Shown: positions 7,279 through 13,519 of the stretch, piece by piece
Position numbering within the stretch: the stretch's first letter is position 1
How the letters are laid out: each line of letters opens with the position of its first letter
From: Mannheimia sp041807705
Lineage (GTDB): Bacteria > Pseudomonadota > Gammaproteobacteria > Enterobacterales > Pasteurellaceae
Direction of reading: 5' to 3'
NCBI RefSeq assembly: GCF_041807705.1
Contig: NZ_JBGTYY010000040.1
Location: 1-16,671, forward strand
Length of the DNA stretch: 16,671 nucleotides
Translations under genes and position numbers: made by a program
The notes under the pieces: model-generated
The model's input: only the letters and a program-made list of their open reading frames with translations
What the model was told of the DNA's origin: nothing
The model's database searches: none

Positions 7279-8780
7279 CTATCTCACCAGCACTTCTCGT
7301 TTTCCACCTTTGCCTGGTTCGGATACAATGCCTTGTGCTTCCATTTGATCCACAATTCTCGCAGCCCGATTAAACCCGAGTGAGAAGCGACGTTGAATAT
7401 TACTGATAGAAACAGAACCAGTCTCAANCCGAGTGAGAAGCGACGTTGAATATTACTGATAGAAACAGAACCAGTCTCAATAATATATTCCACCACCTCA
7501 TCAAATAGCGGATCTAAGTCGCCGCCTGCATTGTCATTTTTGGCATCATTATCCTCTGATTTTGATTCCACAATGCTATCGAGATAATTTGGTTTGCCTC
7601 TTGCTCGCCAGTTAGCTGCCACACGTTGCACTTCGTCGTCTTTCATAAACGCACCGTGTACACGGATAATATCAGGACTACCTTCTCCAGAGTAAAGCAT
7701 ATCGCCTCTCCCTAATAAGGCCTCCGCACCGCCAGAATCTAAAATTGTTCTTGAATCGATTTGGCTGGCAACGGTAAACGCAATTCGGCTTGGGATATTT
7801 GCCTTAATTACTCCTGTAATTACATCCGTTGAAGGGCGTTGTGTTGCAAGAATTAAGTGAATACCTACTGCCCTTGCTTTTTGGGCAAATCGCATAATAT
7901 ACTCTTCTACTTCTTTGCCAGCAGACATCATTAAATCTGCAAACTCGTCCACAATTAACACAATATAGCTTAATTTCTGTAGTGGCGGCGGTAAGCTATC
8001 CATTGAGTCGCCCGGTCTCCAAGTTGGATCAGGAATTGGTAAGTTCATTGCTGCCGCTTGGTCAATTTTAGCATTGTAGTCTTCAATATTACGCACTTGT
8101 AAATGGCTGACTAAAATATAGCGGCGTTCCATTTCTTCCACTGCCCAGCGTAACGCATTGGCTGCCTTTTTCATATCGGTTACCACAGGCGTTAATAGGT
8201 GCGGAATATCGTTGTAAATGGAAAGTTCCACCACTTTCGGGTCAATCATAATAAAGCGAACTTGCTCAGGCGTAAGTTTAAACAAGAGACTTAAAATCAT
8301 TGTATTCACTCCAACTGATTTACCACCGCCCACTTGCCCAGCTACCAGTAAATCAGAAGCTTTAGCTAAATCAATCACAACAGGCTCACCTTTTGTATCT
8401 GCGCCTAAAACAAGTGGTAGATCAGCATTGCTATTAACAAAGGCTTCAGAGGAGAGCATATCTTTGAGTGAAATTGTATGGCGATGATTATGCGGAACTT
8501 CCAAAACAAGTGTGCCAAAATTATCGGGTATAATACGCACTGCACGAACATTTAATACCTCCGCCCATTTTATCGGATCAGAAAGTTGATTGATTACTTT
8601 ACTTTCTAGGCTATCAAACTCTAATTTGATATGGTAAGTAATTACTACAGGACCGACAATGTAACTGATATTTGCATTCGTGATACCTAATGTAGATAGA
8701 GCTTTCTCCATATCAGGTAACTTCACATTGTAATGCTTCTCTAATAAGTCTATCGGTAACAACAAATTGTTTGAATACAT
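7279..8780 (-). CDS. ftsK: Soluble FtsK-type DNA translocase; apparent frameshift is an assembly join
   Basis: An FtsK/SpoIIIE motor without the N-terminal membrane domain. The start at 8780 is supported by AGAGG 6 bases upstream, so the missing membrane part looks genuine. Residues 1-140 form a divergent beta domain. The RecA-like alpha domain has Walker A GQVGGGKS (148-155), Walker B IVLIVDE (273-279) and the conserved LATQRPSTDVITG. The 3' end is broken by an N between two 52-base copies. Collapsing these gives a 482-aa protein ending in a full gamma domain (RRFSLGFNRAARIVDQMEAQ onward, TAG at 7281-7279), the winged helix that reads KOPS sequences and contacts XerD in bacterial FtsK. Full chromosomal FtsK is usually far longer and membrane-bound, so this is probably an accessory paralogue. 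Its role in the element is unknown. Confidence 0.85.
7376..7480. repeat. Two identical 52-base copies flanking an N (assembly join)
   Basis: Bases 7376-7427 and 7429-7480 are identical, with the only ambiguous base of the window (N, 7428) between them. This is the pattern left when two contigs that overlap by 52 bases are joined without merging. Deleting one copy and the N (53 bases) puts the ftsK gamma domain back in frame. Confidence 0.93.
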
Positions 8781-8838
8781 AAAAAACCTCTGGATAATAG
8801 ATCTAGGGCTAATCTACTACAACCCCAATTAATAAAGT

Positions 8839-9240
8839 TTAATCATTGCTTTCAACTTGATAGATATCAATAATTCTACGTTCAACTTTTTGTACTGGAA
8901 GACCTGCGATGTTTTCTACATAAGAAACATCAGAAAAACCTTCAAAATACCAAAATCCATCTTCATAATCAGCTTTAACTTGCATTGTTGCATTATCAAC
9001 ATCAGGTTTATTAGACATTAAATAAAACAAAAGTGGCTTATTAGGACTTTGTTTACCGGAAAACGTGACATAAGTATTAGGCTTATCATTATCTTGTATA
9101 TATTCAAATTTAATACTAAGCTCTTTGGTCTCATTGTTAAATTTTATCCAACACAGATAAGGTTCACCCCATAAGGATTTATCACTTCCTTCTAAGTATT
9201 CTTCATATTCTGCGACAATATCTAGGTTTTCTAAATTCAT
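8839..9240 (-). CDS. Uncharacterised 133-aa beta-rich protein
   Basis: I do not recognise a family. The protein is acidic and soluble, with no signal peptide or membrane segment, and looks mostly beta (LSIKFEYIQ, TYVTFSG, PLLFYLMSN, FWYFEGF). Residues 51-101 resemble the C-terminal part of the 299-aa protein encoded just upstream on the same strand. Both show an L-[ST]-I strand, a Y-x-x-[YF]-x-G turn, then ATM, YED and EG at similar spacing (here A84-M86, Y92-D94, E100-G101). It lies 58 bases from ftsK and 173 bases from the 299-aa gene, all on the minus strand. The ribosome site is weak. It could be a partner, antitoxin-like or regulatory copy of that domain; this is inference only. Confidence 0.75.
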   Translation of the reverse strand: MNLENLDIVAEYEEYLEGSDKSLWGEPYLCWIKFNNETKELSIKFEYIQDNDKPNTYVTFSGKQSPNKPLLFYLMSNKPDVDNATMQVKADYEDGFWYFEGFSDVSYVENIAGLPVQKVERRIIDIYQVESND

Positions 9241-9413
9241 AATAAGTTACTCATCATTGGTAATACTTAATTTTCCTACTATAAAAAAAATCACTATCCC
9301 AAGAGATAAGATCTGGTAATACTGAATTTCTTCATGTTTTCTTTCTCGTATAGTTTAAATATGGAATAAAGAAGTATTTGGGTTTATATCATATTTCCTT
9401 ATAAATATAGATA

Positions 9414-10313
9414 TTATTCAATATTTTTATTTTCTTGTTTTCGCTCAATAACCCATCCTTTTTTATGATTATCTTCTATCAGTTCTCCTTCAATCGTTAA
9501 AAGCTCATCTTCATAAATGTATAAAGTCATTGTAGCTGTATTTCTAGGGTTCTCTGTAGATGTTAATTCATAAGTATCCTGTGCAATCTCTACCCCTTTA
9601 TATTGATGATAACCTCCATTAACATCTTGATATTCAATCGTTAATTCATTATCTTTAACCCTGATCTCTACCTCATAATCTTGAATGTGTTCACCACCAT
9701 TTTCCAAATCAAACTCTGTTGCAATTAGTTCTCTTTGGCTAATTATTTTAAATTCCTCAATAATATGTTTATCTTGAGCTAGACTAACTGGTCTTCTTTT
9801 TACTCTAATTCTTCTAGTGTAATAGCATAAATCCCCACTTTCATCCTGATAAAAATAAGCAACAGTAAATGGGTATCGATTATGATTTCCTCGACCTAAA
9901 GATGGTATATTTCTGTATTCTTTAAGAGTTGCTATGACCTCATCATCTGTTCTGTATCTCTTAAAATCGAATAAAATCATCAAAGAATGGTCTGGGTACC
10001 TAATCAGTTTTTTCATCTCATTAACGTTATTTTTTGCTTTAAGATTATTCCCACCTTTATTAGCAGATCTTACAGCGAATTCAACCGCTATATTATCAAT
10101 GAGAAAATCAAAACGACCTCTATAGTTACTACCAACTTGAATCATTGCCTCTGGTTCTAGATGTTCAAAGTACCCTAAAAGATAGCTTCGCACTAAAGAA
10201 AGTATTTCTCGCTCTGTTTTCTGAGTGAAATTAAGTGTTTTAGTAAAACGTTTGTTGTGGTATGCCTGGTATAAGCGATAAAACGCCTCAATAGCTTGTT
10301 GTTGAGAAACCAT
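9414..10313 (-). CDS. 299-aa protein: nuclease-like N-terminus plus beta domain
   Basis: The family is not recognised. Residues about 60-120 resemble a PD-(D/E)XK (restriction-endonuclease) fold: YRGRFDFLIDNIAVEFAVR gives D69, D73 and E78 on neighbouring strands, followed by a helix with NEMKKLIRY and a strand HSLMILFDF. The usual lysine two positions after the glutamate is replaced by alanine (A80), with R82 nearby, so the site may be inactive or rearranged. Residues about 205-299 are beta-rich and resemble the neighbouring 133-aa protein. AAGGAG 6 bases before the ATG supports the start. It is transcribed divergently from the XRE gene, from a promoter whose start region is covered by a palindrome. 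A role in defence or in DNA processing by the element is possible; neither is shown. Confidence 0.8.
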   Translation of the reverse strand: MVSQQQAIEAFYRLYQAYHNKRFTKTLNFTQKTEREILSLVRSYLLGYFEHLEPEAMIQVGSNYRGRFDFLIDNIAVEFAVRSANKGGNNLKAKNNVNEMKKLIRYPDHSLMILFDFKRYRTDDEVIATLKEYRNIPSLGRGNHNRYPFTVAYFYQDESGDLCYYTRRIRVKRRPVSLAQDKHIIEEFKIISQRELIATEFDLENGGEHIQDYEVEIRVKDNELTIEYQDVNGGYHQYKGVEIAQDTYELTSTENPRNTATMTLYIYEDELLTIEGELIEDNHKKGWVIERKQENKNIE

Positions 10314-10330
10314 ATTAACTCCTTAAATAA

Positions 10331-10377
10331 ACAAATAAGATTATTTGTACTATAACCGATATTTTTAAAAGAGTAAA
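10331..10377 (-). promoter_or_regulatory. Promoter and palindromic operator between nuclease-like and XRE genes
   Basis: On the minus strand, -35 TTTACT (10377-10372) and -10 TATAGT (10354-10349) are 17 bases apart and drive the 299-aa gene. The perfect palindrome ACAAATAA-GA-TTATTTGT (10331-10348) lies immediately downstream of the -10, over the expected start point. It is a good position for repression by the divergently encoded XRE protein. The same half-sites flank the integrase promoter. Confidence 0.65.
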
Positions 10378-10420
10378 ACAATCACAAAATAGTAATAAAA
10401 GATAAATTAGGGCTTGAGTA

Positions 10421-10789
10421 ATGTCGAAACTTTCAGTAACAGAAACAGACAGATTGGTAGGAAAACGAATTCAGCAAAAGCGAAAAGAGCTTGGGTTCAG
10501 TGCTGCAGAATTGTCTGAACAAATCGGCATAGCTCAACAACAACTTTCTCGCTATGAACGTGGAGAAAATAAGATCAATGTGGCTCATTTAGTGGAAATC
10601 GCTACTGTATTAAATACTGAAATTGGATGGTTTTTTGTTGATTGTATGTCAGAACAAAAAGACGGTAATAACCATCGTTTTATTCCTGTATCAGAAGACA
10701 GTATACGAAATCGACTAAACTCGCATTTAGATCGCTTAAGTGCAGATAAAAAACGAGGGCTTTTAGTGTTTTTGGAGACTGTTTTGTAG
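10421..10789 (+). CDS. XRE-family transcriptional regulator
   Basis: The 122-residue protein has a Cro/CI-type helix-turn-helix at about residues 11-68: GKRIQQKRKELGFSAAELSEQ, then IAQQQLSRYERGENKI and an AHLVEIATVLN helix. The C-terminal 50 residues (SIRNRLNSHLDRLSADKKRG) probably mediate dimerisation. It is divergent from the 299-aa nuclease-like gene and lies 53 bases upstream of the cysteine-protease-like gene, so it likely controls its own promoter region. The palindrome at 10331-10348 is the obvious candidate operator, and matching half-sites at the integrase promoter suggest it may also hold the integrase off. The start has a modest GAG-type ribosome site. Confidence 0.9.
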   Translation: MSKLSVTETDRLVGKRIQQKRKELGFSAAELSEQIGIAQQQLSRYERGENKINVAHLVEIATVLNTEIGWFFVDCMSEQKDGNNHRFIPVSEDSIRNRLNSHLDRLSADKKRGLLVFLETVL

Positions 10790-10842
10790 GTTATTTATTA
10801 TATGTTAAAATATGTATATATAACCACTACTTAAAGTTAAAT

Positions 10843-11298
10843 ATGAAAGCACTATTACAAGGTGAGCTAGATTGTTTATGTGGAATTTATAGTATCGTTA
10901 ATGCTGTTTATTTCGTATCAAACAAAAAAATCAGGAGAAAACCATTATTTAATGAGTTACTTCTTGCTTATATGAATAATTGGGGAATGTATGATCTCCT
11001 TACTGGTGGGATAGATATTTATCAAATGAAATATCTGCTAAACCATATAACTAACATCCATAACCATATCAAAATTACCCCCTCTACAATAAAACAGCGT
11101 TCAAAATTACTTTCTGCTATTTTATCCCACATAGAACAGCCTAATACTATCGTGCTATTCTCAACAAACTCTCATTGGAGCTTAATTCATAACTATAAAG
11201 ATGAAAAACTAATGCTTTTTGATAGCTGTTCTATTGAAAGTGTAAATCTAAAAGAAATAATACCAACATCGGTATTCTTCATATCATTTATTTCTTGA
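10843..11298 (+). CDS. Small papain/C39-like cysteine protease homologue
   Basis: The 151-residue protein has the motif order of papain-fold (C39-like) peptidases. An N-terminal Gln (Q6) precedes CLCGIYSIVNA, with C13 before glycine as the likely nucleophile and C11 as an alternative. There is a central GGIDIYQMKYLL segment, then H111 in SHWSLIH and D127 in LMLFDS as the rest of a Cys-His-Asp triad. No signal peptide or transporter domain is present, so it would act in the cytoplasm, unlike bacteriocin-leader peptidases fused to ABC exporters. It follows the XRE gene on the same strand, and its stop overlaps the convergent 135-aa gene by 11 bases. The substrate is unknown. The assignment rests on motif spacing, not on a database match. 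Confidence 0.7.
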   Translation: MKALLQGELDCLCGIYSIVNAVYFVSNKKIRRKPLFNELLLAYMNNWGMYDLLTGGIDIYQMKYLLNHITNIHNHIKITPSTIKQRSKLLSAILSHIEQPNTIVLFSTNSHWSLIHNYKDEKLMLFDSCSIESVNLKEIIPTSVFFISFIS

Positions 11299-11695
11299 GC
11301 AGTAGATACTCAATGACCAATTTTTTATTCCACTTTGTTTCTATTTCGGGAAACTTCCGGTCTAAATATGGAATTAAGTCATCTATACCAATTTCATTTT
11401 TAACTAATTTTCTATATATAAATAAGAATAGCTTTTCCAAATTTTGTTTTTTATAGGTATGGATATAGTAAGTAATAGCCAGTGATTTTATCTCACTCTT
11501 TCTGTATTTAATCTTTAATTTTTCAAAAATTGCAGTAAATCTCTTAGCTCTTTTCTCAATCTTCTTATTGATAGGTCCATAGGTATAGTAAGTTATCGTC
11601 TTAGGGAATTTCTTTTTGATGTCCTCTCTCCGCTTTTTTTGCTCTTTGCAGTTTCTTTTTTGCTCAGCAGTCTGACCTACTAAATTCTTGTGCAT
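11288..11695 (-). CDS. Uncharacterised basic 135-aa protein
   Basis: I do not recognise a family. The protein is extremely rich in lysine, with a dense basic N-terminal third (EQKRNCKEQKKRREDIKKKF) followed by alternating helical segments, compatible with nucleic-acid binding. AGAGGG 6 bases before ATG 11695 supports the start. Its promoter (-35 ATGACT at 11755-11750, -10 TATACT at 11732-11727) overlaps two of three copies of a 13-base palindrome, so its transcription is probably controlled by whatever binds there, possibly itself or AlpA. Its 3' end overlaps the cysteine-protease-like gene tail to tail. A regulator or replication accessory protein is a reasonable but unproven guess. Confidence 0.7.
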   Translation of the reverse strand: MHKNLVGQTAEQKRNCKEQKKRREDIKKKFPKTITYYTYGPINKKIEKRAKRFTAIFEKLKIKYRKSEIKSLAITYYIHTYKKQNLEKLFLFIYRKLVKNEIGIDDLIPYLDRKFPEIETKWNKKLVIEYLLLKK

Positions 11696-11716
11696 ATTAA
11701 TCCCTCTTTAAATTTA

Positions 11717-11787
11717 ACTGACTGTCAGTATATACCACTTAAAACTGACAGTCATTAAACTTTAACTATTTATAACTGACTGTCAGT
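11717..11787. repeat. Three copies of the palindrome ACTGACNGTCAGT (operators or iterons)
   Basis: Copies are at 11717-11729 (perfect), 11744-11756 (one mismatch) and 11775-11787 (perfect), with centres 27 and 31 bases apart. The first two lie over the -10 and -35 boxes of the promoter for the 135-aa gene (11727-11732 and 11750-11755). The array is in the divergent region between that gene and alpA-rep. It may be an operator set, or initiator-binding iterons of a replication origin. Confidence 0.85.
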
Positions 11788-11858
11788 TTTCAACCCATAA
11801 AAAAAGCCAAAATTCAGCTAGTTCAAACTAATTTTCCATATTTGTAAATGCATCTCGA

Positions 11859-11880
11859 CAAAAGGTAATCCCGCCTTTTG
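11859..11880 (+). other. Hairpin in the leader of alpA
   Basis: CAAAAGG (11859-11865) pairs with CCTTTTG (11874-11880) around the loop TAATCCCG. The ribosome site GAGGT of alpA starts 10 bases later. No T run follows, so it is not a normal terminator. A leader structure or a nick/origin hairpin for the Rep protein is possible. Confidence 0.4.
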
Positions 11881-11898
11881 ATAACTATCGAGGTAGCT

Positions 11899-12129
11899 AT
11901 GCAACTCATAAAACTTCGCCAAGTAATGGCAAAAACAACGTTATCAAAATCAACTATTTATCGCTTGATCAAATCATCTGATTTTCCACAACCAAAAAAA
12001 CTTTCAGTAAGGGCGGTTGCGTGGTTAGAAGAAGAAATTGATGAATGGATTACAGAACGTGCATTCGCGTGTAAACCAATTTCCACACACTCTATTAGCA
12101 CACTATTAGCACACTACAAGCATATTTAA
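11899..12129 (+). CDS. alpA: AlpA-family regulator/excisionase
   Basis: The 76-residue protein has the typical AlpA layout: an N-terminal helix ending in LSKSTIYRLIKSSDFPQP, the winged-helix recognition segment, then KKLSVRAVAWLEEEIDEWI. AlpA proteins of P4-like elements activate integrase or act as excisionases. I chose ATG 11899 over the in-frame ATG 11878. It is preceded by GAGGT at 11890-11894 and places the conserved region near the N-terminus, whereas the longer form would start inside the hairpin at 11859-11880. It lies 30 bases upstream of the Rep gene and is probably co-transcribed with it. The nearby ACTGACNGTCAGT palindromes could be its binding sites. Confidence 0.88.
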   Translation: MQLIKLRQVMAKTTLSKSTIYRLIKSSDFPQPKKLSVRAVAWLEEEIDEWITERAFACKPISTHSISTLLAHYKHI

Positions 12130-12159
12130 CTAGTAATACTACTCAATGGGGGAATAGTT

Positions 12160-13185
12160 ATGAATAATACAGTTTTATTTCATAGAAATAGTATTTATAA
12201 AGATAATAACTTTATTAAAGTAGGAAAATTTAAAGGAAACAATCTATTTATGGGGATAGATAAGTTATCTTTTATATCATACATAGATAATCAATTTGAA
12301 CGTAATAATACATACCATAAACTAGATTTCTTAAGCAGAGAAAAATCAAAAGAATATAAAATAGAGAAAATCAAAGATAAGCATTATAAAAGATGTATTA
12401 AAATCACCTCTATTAACAACCCTGATTTTTACTTAGTAATCTCTTATATTTTTTCACACAAGCAAGATAATGGAGGTATTCGAATTGAGTTATCCCCACA
12501 ATATGATAACACTCAAATTTCCTCAATATACAATATTGTAGAATGGCTAAAAGATAGTATTGGAGATGATACTGTAAAAAACCTACTAAAAAACAGTAAA
12601 ATAACAAGAATAGATATTGCTGTAGATATATATAGTAATCAATTTATATCAAACTATTATTTTTCCATTCCAAAATCAAGAACAGGTGTTAGATTCAATA
12701 ACAACAAAGATAGTTGTAAAAATAATTATGCAATAGGTAATAATCGCTCAGAACTTTACTTATTAGTATATGAGAAAGCTAAACTTATTAAGGAAAGTAA
12801 CATAGGTAGTAAAGAGTTAATTTCAGTTAAAGAAAAGGATATAGTCAATCGTATTACGAGGCTTGAACTTAGAATCAAACCAAAGAAAGAGTTGCTACTT
12901 TCATCAATTTCTGAGCTAAAAAACCCATTTAGTAAAATAAATATCTATAGTAAGAGAGCTATACAATCTAGATTTTGTGATTTTCTCCCATTTTTAGAGA
13001 AGGAAAGAAGCTTACCCATAGCTATAAACTCATTTCTAGATTGTGTTGGTAGCTCATCTAGATATATGAGATATCAAGTGAATAAAACTCTAGAAAATTG
13101 TAAAAGTAAACATATTCTTGATATTGATTGGCAAAAGTGGCAGGATATAGTGAGAATTCTATCTCCTATCAATACACTATCTTAA
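12160..13185 (+). CDS. rep: Replication initiation protein, Rep_trans-like
   Basis: The 341-residue protein carries conserved segments of the rolling-circle initiator family related to Rep_trans: KITRIDIAVDI (147-157), LLVYEKAK (201-208) and NRITRLELRIKPK (230-242). In that family an acidic metal site and a tyrosine nick the origin; the exact catalytic residues cannot be assigned here. A TGGGGGAA stretch lies about 7 bases before the ATG. The gene is the most AT-rich of the window and has codon use unlike the flanking chromosome. It follows alpA by 30 bases and ends 25 bases before a strong terminator, so alpA-rep is probably one transcript. It would allow the excised element to replicate, or it may drive in situ amplification. 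Confidence 0.78.
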   Translation: MNNTVLFHRNSIYKDNNFIKVGKFKGNNLFMGIDKLSFISYIDNQFERNNTYHKLDFLSREKSKEYKIEKIKDKHYKRCIKITSINNPDFYLVISYIFSHKQDNGGIRIELSPQYDNTQISSIYNIVEWLKDSIGDDTVKNLLKNSKITRIDIAVDIYSNQFISNYYFSIPKSRTGVRFNNNKDSCKNNYAIGNNRSELYLLVYEKAKLIKESNIGSKELISVKEKDIVNRITRLELRIKPKKELLLSSISELKNPFSKINIYSKRAIQSRFCDFLPFLEKERSLPIAINSFLDCVGSSSRYMRYQVNKTLENCKSKHILDIDWQKWQDIVRILSPINTLS

Positions 13186-13210
13186 AATAATAGAAGTTAA
13201 TGTCTTAGAT

Positions 13211-13246
13211 AAAGCTACATAAATGTAGGTTATTATGTAGCTTTTT
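13211..13246 (+). terminator. Rho-independent terminator after rep
   Basis: A perfect 12-base stem, 13211-13222 with 13233-13244, closes a 10-base loop and is followed by further T residues. The loop contains most of a TGTAGGTTAT motif (13224-13233) also found upstream of the integrase. Confidence 0.92.
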
Positions 13247-13519
13247 ATTTCAATAGCGTGCCAACCCTTGTAAATAAACAAACATAGCCTTAACCATCAG
13301 GCGTGTGGGAGGAAAGATCTTTCGTCATCGGGTGTTTAAGTAGTTAGAAATCATTGCCGTTAGTTTAGCAGATTAAGCAATGGGAAAAAACAAGCGGTCT
13401 TATTTGGCAAAAAATTTGCAAATTATAAAAACCATTTGTGATGAACTTTACTCCAAACCTACAGTCCTAAATGACAGTTTTTTTAATAATTTTCCTCTTT
13501 TTTATTTTAAGGGTTTCCA
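13247..13519. other. Intergenic region with no gene; palindrome and uptake signal
   Basis: I find no convincing reading frame here. Bases 13251-13350 have a different, more GC-balanced composition than rep and include the perfect palindrome GAAAGATCTTTC (13312-13323). This part may be chromosomal flank, a relic, or an untranslated RNA. A DNA uptake signal lies at 13390-13399. TTGTGA (13436-13441) and TACAGT (13460-13465) are an 18-base-spaced, weak promoter candidate for the ComEA-like gene. I could not find a good CRP-S site, as might be expected for a competence gene. Confidence 0.5.
13390..13399 (+). repeat. DNA uptake signal sequence
   Basis: This is an exact ACAAGCGGTC core, followed by TTATTTGGCAAAAAATTTGC, the usual AT-rich flank. 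It marks the genome as belonging to the A. pleuropneumoniae / Mannheimia type of naturally transformable Pasteurellaceae. Confidence 0.85.

Larger units (their letters stand above)
5827..13246. mobile_element. Putative integrative element (integrase, AlpA, Rep)
   Basis: The segment between mutS and the ComEA-like gene carries a tyrosine integrase at one end and an AlpA-like regulator plus Rep_trans-like initiator at the other, ending with a strong terminator at 13211-13246. Most of it is clearly AT-richer than the flanking genes; the ftsK portion is less so. I see no conjugation genes, capsid genes or tRNA target. The true edges are not determined: no long direct repeat links the region upstream of the integrase with the region after rep. 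The coordinates given are the outer limits of the accessory genes, not mapped attachment sites. The N at 7428 leaves linkage across that point unproven. Confidence 0.6.

Noticed and set aside
9243..9350. Short hydrophobic minus-strand frame ending before the 133-aa gene (contains LGIVIFFIVGKL)
   Set aside because: It has no ATG, GTG or TTG in a usable position with a ribosome site; a nearby ATG is in another frame and stops after 13 codons. It may be a decayed fragment but cannot be supported as a gene.
11700..11800. CRISPR array
   Set aside because: Only three short palindromic repeats with spacers of about 14-18 bases lying over a promoter, and no cas genes; this fits operators or iterons.
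5844..13480. Possible attachment-site repeat: AAACCTA near 5874 and again near 13455
   Set aside because: Similarity beyond seven bases requires gaps and mismatches, which is too weak in AT-rich DNA to call attL/attR.
13400..13510. CRP-S competence site upstream of the ComEA-like gene
   Set aside because: The TGTGA at 13437 lacks a matching right half, and the TTTGC-rich stretch is explained by the flank of the uptake signal.
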